From Candidatus Magasanikiibacteriota bacterium (lineage in GTDB: Bacteria > Patescibacteriota > Patescibacteriia > Magasanikbacterales > UBA922): a stretch of DNA of 10,381 nucleotides. Below the pieces are notes generated by a model, which made no database searches, had not been told where the DNA came from, and saw only the letters and a list, made by a program, of their open reading frames with translations. Every line of letters starts with the position of its first letter. The stretch's first letter is position 1. The DNA is taken from positions 1 to 10,381 of the forward strand of contig JAHFIC010000029.1 in NCBI GenBank assembly GCA_023246555.1. The letters run 5' to 3'. Positions 5,825-10,381 of the stretch are shown here, in pieces. Made by a program: the position numbers and the translations under genes.

Positions 5825-5896
5825 TACCCCCAACCGGAGTCGAACCGGTGTTCTATGGCTGAGAACCATATGTCCTAACCACTAGACGATGGGGGC
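5825..5896 (-). tRNA. tRNA-Glu (anticodon CTC)
   Basis: On the - strand the gene reads GCCCCCATCGTCTAGTGGTT at its 5' end, closely similar to bacterial tRNA-Glu. The anticodon stem is TATGG/CCATA with loop TTCTCAG, giving anticodon CTC. The T arm is ACCGG TTCGACT CCGGT. The first acceptor pair is G1-U72, a wobble, and the CCA end is not encoded (the next bases are CGA). It is the second gene of a unit with the tRNA-Met 20 nt upstream. Confidence 0.95.
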
Positions 5897-5916
5897 GTAT
5901 ATGTCTCTTGAGGTTG

Positions 5917-5991
5917 TGTCAGGGGCGGGAGTCGAACCCGCGACCTGAGGGTTATGAATCCTCCGCTCTTACCAGACTGAGCTACCCTGAC
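5917..5991 (-). tRNA. tRNA with CAT anticodon, probably elongator tRNA-Met
   Basis: Acceptor GTCAGGG/CCCTGAC, D stem GCTC/GAGC, loop TTCATAA with anticodon CAT, variable loop AGGTC and T arm GCGGG TTCGACT CCCGC. A paired G1-C72 and C11-G24 argue against the initiator form. The anticodon stem is GAGGA/CCCTC, which leaves A31 opposite C39, an unusual mismatch next to the loop. CCA is not encoded. An isoleucine tRNA with a lysidine-modified CAT anticodon cannot be excluded from sequence alone. Confidence 0.88.
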
Positions 5992-6014
5992 ATTGATGAT
6001 TGGGAAATGATCGC

Positions 6015-6043
6015 AGTATAGGCAAAATTTCCACATCTGTCAA
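6015..6043 (-). promoter_or_regulatory. Consensus promoter of the tRNA-Met/tRNA-Glu unit
   Basis: On the - strand, TTGACA (6043-6038), 17 nt, then TATACT (6020-6015). Transcription would start near 6008, 17 nt before the first tRNA. Confidence 0.85.
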
Positions 6044-6050
6044 TGCGAAA

Positions 6051-6097
6051 TAAAAAAGCCCCGAGCATTCGACATCTCCTTTGTGTCGCTCGGGGCT
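6051..6097 (-). terminator. Intrinsic terminator of the secreted-protein gene
   Basis: A 10 bp GC-rich stem AGCCCCGAGC/GCTCGGGGCT (6057-6066 with 6088-6097) has a possible extra GACA/TGTC pairing inside. It is followed on the - strand by a run of six T (6056-6051). It lies 36 bases after the stop codon at 6133. Confidence 0.9.
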
Positions 6098-6132
6098 GAC
6101 CTCACTTGCTTGGCGTGTGGCCTACCCGCTCG

Positions 6133-7503
6133 CTAGAGCGGGTTCTCGGCGCACTCGTAGAGTTGCCACCAGAATTCACTGTCGAGTGGCGCCGGGCCGC
6201 CGTAGGCGTTGGAGCCGAACACCATGACCCGCTTGTTCGGCAGGGCGGCGACGCCGATTCCGTCGGAGCTCCGGACGCGGAGTCCGTTGTCGAGTAGCGG
6301 GTTGCCCGCGACGTGATTTCCGGCGAGGTTGAACGCGTAGATGATCGCCTCGTCGTTGTTCGCGTCTCGACGAAGTTCGACGTACACCATACCCTCGTTT
6401 CTTTTCATCGACATGACAGTGTGGGTCGTGTCGCCTCCGCCGTCGATGGTCGTTTGATTGTACACGTGTCCACGATCGTCGATCACGAGGAGGTAGTTTT
6501 TCTGTCTACCGTAGTCAGTGACGAGTACGTGGATCACCTGCCTGAACCAGAACGACGGGTCTCCGAGGGCGGGGAATACTTCGTGCACCGTGGCGTGCAC
6601 AGCCGTGATCGACTGTTCTACCATCGGCCTCATATTCGCGGCGACCACGTGCGTGCGGACCACGTTGCCCAAGAGATCCGTCACGACCAGCATGAGCCCT
6701 TGAGTTCCCGAATTGAAGACCCAGAACAGCTGACCGTTGTTAGGGTTGTTCAGGGGGTCGGGGATATAGGCCGCGCCCCGGATCGTGTCGACCGACTCGC
6801 CGTTCGCGGGCTGGTAGATCACGGGTTCGTTCACCCGCCCCAGCGTGCCGTCGGCACGCCATGACTTTCCGATGATCGCGGGCGGTGGCTGACCCTGCAC
6901 CGGCGGACCGCGACGGAGCGAGAACACTGCTTCTCGTCCGCTCCGAAACATGCCTTCCGTGACGTGGGTCTCGTTGTTGTCGAACGGTGTGAAGGCGAGA
7001 CGCCTTCCGTCCTCCGCGCCGGTCATGCCGTAGATCATGCAACTTTGTGACCAGTTCCCGCCGCACATATAGTTCCGCTCGACACCGGTCATGAACCAAA
7101 TCGGATCGGTGGCTGCGGCTAGTTTCGGTACGAACATGAGGGCGTTGCCGTTTGAGGCTTGCCCCTCCCCGCTGCCGCTGATCGACGCTGGCATGAGCGG
7201 GAAGGCGGGTTTCACCTGCTTCCCTTGATCATTTACCAGGGTCAGATTGATCTGATCTCCTCCGTTGCCGATGCCGCAGAGCCACGAGGCTCCGACGACC
7301 TTGCCTTCAGATTGTGGCGCGGGGCCCACCGCTTGCGCCGCCCAGGCGACGCCCGTGTACGGACAAGTTCCGAGACCAAGGCTTCCCCCGGCTTTGGGTA
7401 CCTCACGCAGATAGCATTGCGTGGGTACGGGCACCTCCGCGCCCGCGGTTTTGGTGGCCGCCACGAGGCCGACCACCAGAGAGATGAACACTGCTTTTCG
7501 CAT
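6133..7503 (-). CDS. Secreted protein of unknown function, probably beta-propeller-like
   Basis: I do not recognise this 456-residue protein. It opens with a classic signal peptide: MRK, a hydrophobic core to about residue 17, and a likely cut after AGA (residue 22). The mature part has six cysteines (30, 47, 76, 147, 155, 451), an even number that would allow three disulfides in an exported protein. Recurrent segments of the kind 'hydrophobic strand, D-x-x-G-x-V' occur near residues 87-97 (TLVNDQGKQV), 272-283 (LVVTDLLGNVV), 338-348 (LLVIDDRGHVY) and 387-399 (IIYAFNLAGNHV), suggesting repeated beta blades. No catalytic motif or membrane anchor is visible. By eye it is clearly richer in G and C than its neighbours, and it has an unusually good Shine-Dalgarno sequence (AAAGGA, about 12 nt before ATG). 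It stands alone between its own promoter and terminator, which is consistent with transfer from another genome. Confidence 0.75.
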   Translation of the reverse strand: MRKAVFISLVVGLVAATKTAGAEVPVPTQCYLREVPKAGGSLGLGTCPYTGVAWAAQAVGPAPQSEGKVVGASWLCGIGNGGDQINLTLVNDQGKQVKPAFPLMPASISGSGEGQASNGNALMFVPKLAAATDPIWFMTGVERNYMCGGNWSQSCMIYGMTGAEDGRRLAFTPFDNNETHVTEGMFRSGREAVFSLRRGPPVQGQPPPAIIGKSWRADGTLGRVNEPVIYQPANGESVDTIRGAAYIPDPLNNPNNGQLFWVFNSGTQGLMLVVTDLLGNVVRTHVVAANMRPMVEQSITAVHATVHEVFPALGDPSFWFRQVIHVLVTDYGRQKNYLLVIDDRGHVYNQTTIDGGGDTTHTVMSMKRNEGMVYVELRRDANNDEAIIYAFNLAGNHVAGNPLLDNGLRVRSSDGIGVAALPNKRVMVFGSNAYGGPAPLDSEFWWQLYECAENPL

Positions 7504-7561
7504 GATAATTATTTTCCTTTCTGTACCAAACGCCTGCGATGAGCGCTTGGTTGACGGCCGG

Positions 7562-7590
7562 AATCTACAGGATTTTCACTATTTTGTCAA
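7562..7590 (-). promoter_or_regulatory. Promoter of the secreted-protein gene
   Basis: On the - strand TTGACA (7590-7585), a 17 nt spacer and TAGATT (7567-7562). The predicted start near 7555 gives a leader of about 52 nt that contains the AAAGGA ribosome binding site. Confidence 0.75.
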
Positions 7591-7594
7591 TACC

Positions 7595-7623
7595 AAAAAA
7601 CCCGCCAAACGGCGGGTTTTTTT
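7595..7623 (-). terminator. Intrinsic terminator of the HU gene, probably bidirectional
   Basis: CCCGCC/GGCGGG (7601-7606 with 7611-7616), loop AAAC, is flanked by six A on one side and seven T on the other, so it can act in both directions. On the - strand it begins 10 bases after the HU stop codon. It almost touches the -35 box of the next gene (7585-7590). Confidence 0.92.
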
Positions 7624-7632
7624 GCCTAGGTT

Positions 7633-7917
7633 TTAGGCTTTATTCTTCAGCGCGTCCTTTAAACCTTTTCCGGCTTTAAATTTTGGCACAACAACTGGAG
7701 GAATCTGAATTTTTTGGCCTGGATTCTGCGGATTGACGCCGACCCTGCCGGCTCGAGTCTTGGCCGAAAACGCTCCGAAGCCGGCAATACCGACTTCGCC
7801 GCCGTTTTTTAATGTCGCGGTAATAATGTCGGTCATGGCTTCGATCATGGCTTCGGCTTCTTTTTTTGAGGTTCCGACTTTTTCCGAAATGACTTGGGCC
7901 AATTCTGCTTTGTTCAT
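7633..7917 (-). CDS. hup: HU-family DNA-binding protein
   Basis: A 94-residue histone-like protein of normal HU length. The N-terminal helices MNKAELAQVISEKVG... and EAMIEAMTDIITATLKNG form the dimer body. The GEVGIAGFGAFSAKTRAGR stretch (about residues 40-58) is the HU signature, and NPQNPGQKIQIPP (about 63-75) is the beta-arm tip, with the proline expected to intercalate into DNA. The homodimer bends and compacts DNA in the nucleoid. HU and IHF are similar in sequence; with only one gene in view, plain HU is the simplest call. It has its own promoter 27 nt upstream and its own terminator, with no strong Shine-Dalgarno sequence before the ATG. Confidence 0.96.
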   Translation of the reverse strand: MNKAELAQVISEKVGTSKKEAEAMIEAMTDIITATLKNGGEVGIAGFGAFSAKTRAGRVGVNPQNPGQKIQIPPVVVPKFKAGKGLKDALKNKA

Positions 7918-7943
7918 AATAGTTGAGAAGTTAGGATGCTTGT

Positions 7944-7972
7944 AGTGTACAAATCGCTCTATCTTCTGTCAA
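7944..7972 (-). promoter_or_regulatory. Promoter of the HU gene
   Basis: On the - strand TTGACA (7972-7967), a 17 nt spacer and TACACT (7949-7944). The predicted start is near 7937, about 20 nt before the ATG. No terminator is visible between the RNase Y stop and this promoter, so some read-through from the upstream gene into HU is likely. Confidence 0.8.
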
Positions 7973-7998
7973 TCAAGCGAAATATGTTATCCACAGCC

Positions 7999-9525
7999 TT
8001 ACTTCGCGTATTCAATCACCCGCGTTTCTCGAATCACGTTCACTTTGATCTCGCCCGGATACTGCAGTTCGCTTTCAATTTTGCGTGCAATATCTTTTGC
8101 CAAGTTGTACGATTGGTAATCATCCATTTCGCTCGGATTCACAAACACGCGGATTTCGCGGCCGGCCTGAATCGCATACACTTTATCAACACCCGGAAAA
8201 TCTTTCGCGGTCTTTTCAAGCTCTTCGAGCCGCGCGACATACTGCTCGTAGGTATCGCGCCGCGCGCCAACGCGTGAAGCCGAGATCGCGTCGGCCGCCA
8301 TGACGAGTTTGGTCAAAAGGAGCGGGGGATTGGTGTCGTGGTGGGTGAGGGCGACTTGAGCGATGTCTTCGTCAGCACTGAACTTTTTGAGAATCGTGTA
8401 ACCGATCTGCGTGTGCGTCCCTTCGGTTTCATGGTCCACGGCCTTGCCGATGTCGTGAAAAAAACCGGCGCGTTTCGCTTTTGCCACATCCATGCCGACT
8501 TCTGCGGCCATGAGGCCGGCCAAGGTGCCGACTTCTAGCGAATGCATAAGCACGTTCTGGCCGTAACTCGTGCGATATTTCAGGCGTCCGACAATCGAAA
8601 CCAGTTTCGGATCGAGGCCGACAATTCCCATTTTGTGAAGCGCCTCCTCGCCGGCTTTTTTGATATCGATCGCGAGTTCTTTTTTTGCCTCTTCGATATA
8701 CTCTTCAATTTTTGTTGGTTGAATGCGGCCGTCTTTGATCAGTTTTTCCAAAGCAAGCTGGCAGACGCGGCGGCGAATCGGAGAGAAACTTGAAATCAAC
8801 AGCAAATCCGGTGTTTCATCGATGATGAGTTCACAACCAGTCATTTTTTCAATCGTTTTAATATTGCGACCCTCTTTTCCAATAATGCGCCCCTTCATGT
8901 CTTCAGAGGGAAGAGTAATCGCCGTCGACGTCGTCTCGGTCGCGTGGCTCGAGGCCGTGCGTTGCATGCAACAGACCATAATATCTTGCGCGCGATTTTC
9001 CAATTCTTCATGGCCGTCTTTTTCAAATTTAAGCACATGCGCCATCAAATCGTGGCGGGAGTCTTCTTCGATTTTTTGTAGGAGCAATTGCTTTGCGGCT
9101 TCGGGCGAAAGTCCGGCAACTGCTTGTAGTTTTTTAATCGCTTCCTGTTGAATCTCTTGGATTTTTTCTTTGATAGTTTTTATTTGCTCTCGCTCTTGCG
9201 ACAATTTCGTTTTGTCATCTTCAAAATCGAGAAGTTTTTTGTCGAACATATTTTCGCGCTGTTCGAGCCGTGCCTGAATCTGGCGCAGTTCCTGACGACG
9301 CGCGTCTTCTTCTTTTTTTGCTTCGTCAATGATTTTTATGGCTTTTTCTTTGGCTTGGAGGAGCACCTCTTGCTCTTTATTTTTTGCCTCCATGAGTTTT
9401 TTTTCTGCGACGGCTTCAACGGTGTTTGCCTGCGCCTGCGAGACGTATTTTCGGAGGATATATCCTGCAAGCAGGCCAGCGCCTAGGCCAGCGAGCGTGA
9501 TCGCGATTGTTCCTATAGGGGACAT
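7999..9525 (-). CDS. rny: Ribonuclease Y
   Basis: A 508-residue membrane-anchored endoribonuclease, close to the usual length of about 520. Order of parts: membrane helix (about residues 5-24), long charged coiled coil (about 30-155), KH RNA-binding domain with GRIIGKEGRN at 212-221, and an HD metal-dependent hydrolase domain with H328, the H357-D358 pair in FFHDIGKAVDHE, H395-H396 and D412. The conserved C-terminal VYAIQAGREIRV stretch is at 449-460. RNase Y cuts single-stranded, often 5'-monophosphorylated RNA to start mRNA decay at the inner membrane. The ATG at 9525 directly precedes the membrane helix; no strong Shine-Dalgarno sequence is seen. The message has a leader of nearly 190 nt from a consensus promoter. 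No key residue appears to be missing. Confidence 0.97.
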   Translation of the reverse strand: MSPIGTIAITLAGLGAGLLAGYILRKYVSQAQANTVEAVAEKKLMEAKNKEQEVLLQAKEKAIKIIDEAKKEEDARRQELRQIQARLEQRENMFDKKLLDFEDDKTKLSQEREQIKTIKEKIQEIQQEAIKKLQAVAGLSPEAAKQLLLQKIEEDSRHDLMAHVLKFEKDGHEELENRAQDIMVCCMQRTASSHATETTSTAITLPSEDMKGRIIGKEGRNIKTIEKMTGCELIIDETPDLLLISSFSPIRRRVCQLALEKLIKDGRIQPTKIEEYIEEAKKELAIDIKKAGEEALHKMGIVGLDPKLVSIVGRLKYRTSYGQNVLMHSLEVGTLAGLMAAEVGMDVAKAKRAGFFHDIGKAVDHETEGTHTQIGYTILKKFSADEDIAQVALTHHDTNPPLLLTKLVMAADAISASRVGARRDTYEQYVARLEELEKTAKDFPGVDKVYAIQAGREIRVFVNPSEMDDYQSYNLAKDIARKIESELQYPGEIKVNVIRETRVIEYAK

Positions 9526-9713
9526 ACAAAAAACATCTCATAACCCATGAGGCGTTTTGATATGTGATGTGAAGAAACCGAAAAATAATCCGCTTTAGGC
9601 AGTTGCCGTGCGCGGCGTACTCGAAGCGTAATGGCTTTTTTCTCTTAGTCGAGCGATATTTCGGAGCACATCCATAGACAGAAACCTCATGAATCGTGTC
9701 AAAAATAAATGGT
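9526..9713 (-). promoter_or_regulatory. Long 5' leader of the RNase Y gene
   Basis: From the predicted start near 9713 to the ATG at 9525 lie about 188 bases. No known riboswitch or clear terminator hairpin is visible to me. The leader holds a 26-codon frame (9675-9595). In other bacteria the mRNAs of RNases are often controlled through long leaders that the RNase itself cuts, and such autoregulation is a reasonable inference here but not shown by the sequence. Confidence 0.5.
9595..9675 (-). CDS. Possible 26-residue leader peptide upstream of RNase Y
   Basis: An ATG at 9675, 9 nt after AGG of an ATGAGG stretch, opens a 26-codon frame ending TAA at 9597-9595: MDVLRNIARLREKSHYASST and then PRTATA. 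An in-frame ATG at 9690 would add MRFLS. It lies wholly inside the long leader, ends 69 nt before the RNase Y start, and is basic with no hydrophobic segment. I do not recognise it. A frame of this length is expected by chance fairly often, so it is listed only because of its position and possible ribosome binding site. Confidence 0.22.
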   Translation of the reverse strand: MDVLRNIARLREKSHYASSTPRTATA

Positions 9714-9719
9714 AGGGAT

Positions 9720-9748
9720 AGTATAGCGGAAGATTGGTCTTTTGTCAA
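9720..9748 (-). promoter_or_regulatory. Consensus promoter of RNase Y
   Basis: On the - strand TTGACA (9748-9743), a 17 nt spacer and TATACT (9725-9720). It overlaps the promoter of the divergent methyltransferase gene. Confidence 0.85.
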
Positions 9749-9763
9749 TTCAGGCGATATACT
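9734..9763 (+). promoter_or_regulatory. Putative promoter of the methyltransferase gene
   Basis: TATACT at 9758-9763 is preceded at 18 nt by a weak TTGGTC (9734-9739). Only 7 bases separate the -10 box from the ATG at 9771, so transcription would begin at or one base before the start codon. Confidence 0.6.
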
Positions 9764-9770
9764 TGGCTTT

Positions 9771-10381
9771 ATGACCAAGACGAGTTCGGGGTGGGGGAAA
9801 ACGACTGCTGAGGGAGTAGAGATATGGGATACAGCGCCTGTATTTTTAGGCGACTATGTCGAGATCAAAGATTGGTTGAAGCTGATGTTTTTCCCAAAAA
9901 AATTTGCGTTGTATCGGTGGGTGAAAGAGGCGGGAAAAAATCTTCACAGAAAACAACCTACGCGGATAGCGCGGATTCTCGATGTCGGATGCGGGACGGG
10001 TGCGGCAGTGATTGAGATGAAAAAGATATTTGGCACGTCTGCAGAAGTTGTTGGGGTGGATGTGGTCGCGCTTCAAGTCGAATTGGCGCGCGAGAAAGCG
10101 AAACAGCACGCGACGGTTGTGGAATTTGCATGGTATGATGGCGCGCGGTTGCCGTTTGTCGACGCGTCGTTTGATGTGGTGTACACGTCGGATGTGCTCG
10201 GACACGTGGCCAGTGTGTCGGCGTGGCTTAAGGAATTGCATCGCGTGCTTCGCCCGGGGGGGTCGCTTGCGATGTTTGCCGAGTCCGAGCTTGGCTCTCA
10301 CGCCTGGATCCGACGGCATCTTTTTTCTCATGGACTCAACGCGGATCCGCACGCAACATTCCACATTTCACTTTACTCGAA
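9771..10381 (+). CDS. Class I SAM-dependent methyltransferase (3' end outside the window)
   Basis: The frame is open from ATG 9771 to the right edge, 203 codons so far. Class I methyltransferase landmarks are clear: motif I ILDVGCGTGAA (69-79, the SAM-binding loop), an acidic end of strand 2 at GVDV (D97), a motif near 122-146 with YDGARLPF and SFDVVYTSDVLGHV (the UbiE/Methyltransf_11 pattern), and LHRVLRPGGSLAMF (156-169). The substrate cannot be read from sequence; the family includes enzymes acting on small molecules, lipids, sugars and proteins. No Shine-Dalgarno sequence or membrane segment is seen, and the message is probably leaderless. It is transcribed away from RNase Y from an overlapping promoter region. 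Confidence 0.88.
   Translation, partial: MTKTSSGWGKTTAEGVEIWDTAPVFLGDYVEIKDWLKLMFFPKKFALYRWVKEAGKNLHRKQPTRIARILDVGCGTGAAVIEMKKIFGTSAEVVGVDVVALQVELAREKAKQHATVVEFAWYDGARLPFVDASFDVVYTSDVLGHVASVSAWLKELHRVLRPGGSLAMFAESELGSHAWIRRHLFSHGLNADPHATFHISLYS

Noticed and set aside
5917..5991. Initiator tRNA-fMet
   Set aside because: G1-C72 is paired, C11-G24 is present and the three consecutive G-C pairs next to the anticodon loop are broken by A31.
6106..7542. Several + strand frames opposite the secreted-protein gene
   Set aside because: They are shadows of a GC-rich gene; the - strand frame has a signal peptide, ribosome binding site, promoter and terminator.
9846..10364. - strand frame of 172 codons opposite the methyltransferase
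   Set aside because: The + strand frame has complete methyltransferase motifs, and the - strand translation is arginine/histidine-rich without a recognisable domain.
1..10381. CRISPR array, insertion sequence, integrase or attachment site
   Set aside because: No spaced direct repeats, no transposase or integrase motifs and no flanking duplications were seen; the only tandem repeat is the heptamer in the GT4 gene.

Overview
The window looks like a piece of a Candidate Phyla Radiation (Patescibacteria) chromosome. The evidence is indirect: small tightly packed genes, a GT2/DUF2304/GT4 surface-glycan cluster, a 129-residue single-pass membrane protein of a type I associate with these genomes, mostly weak or absent Shine-Dalgarno sequences, and a PilT/class B PBP/HU/RNase Y gene set. 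TGA and TAA are used as normal stops, so nothing suggests the recoded-UGA lineages. No species can be named from the sequence alone.

Left part, + strand (1-2400): the tail of a probable family 2 glycosyltransferase, a DUF2304 membrane protein and a family 4 glycosyltransferase form a tightly coupled cluster (6 nt and then a 4 nt overlap). The GT4 gene carries a run of 7-base repeats exactly at its interdomain linker. A YtxH-like protein and a small single-pass membrane protein follow as a pair.

Centre (2401-3037): a tRNA-Pro gene is followed by the most interesting part of the window. A near-perfect promoter (TTGACA, 17 nt, TATACT) drives about 390 bases that have no convincing protein but fold into a chain of hairpins. 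The chain ends in a type III hammerhead ribozyme candidate and then an intrinsic terminator. I do not recognise the RNA; it does not match RNase P RNA, tmRNA, SRP RNA or a riboswitch class that I can recall.

3038-5816: PilT ATPase and a division-type class B penicillin-binding protein, overlapping by 59 nt. Then, on the - strand, a tRNA-Met/tRNA-Glu pair with its own consensus promoter, a visibly GC-richer gene for a secreted protein closed off by terminators, the DNA-bending protein HU, and RNase Y with a long leader. Divergent from RNase Y, a SAM-dependent methyltransferase runs off the right edge.

Two regulatory traits recur. The -10 box is most often TATACT rather than TATAAT, and at least two genes (pilT-like and the methyltransferase) have a -10 box placed so that transcription would start at or next to the ATG, which predicts leaderless mRNAs.
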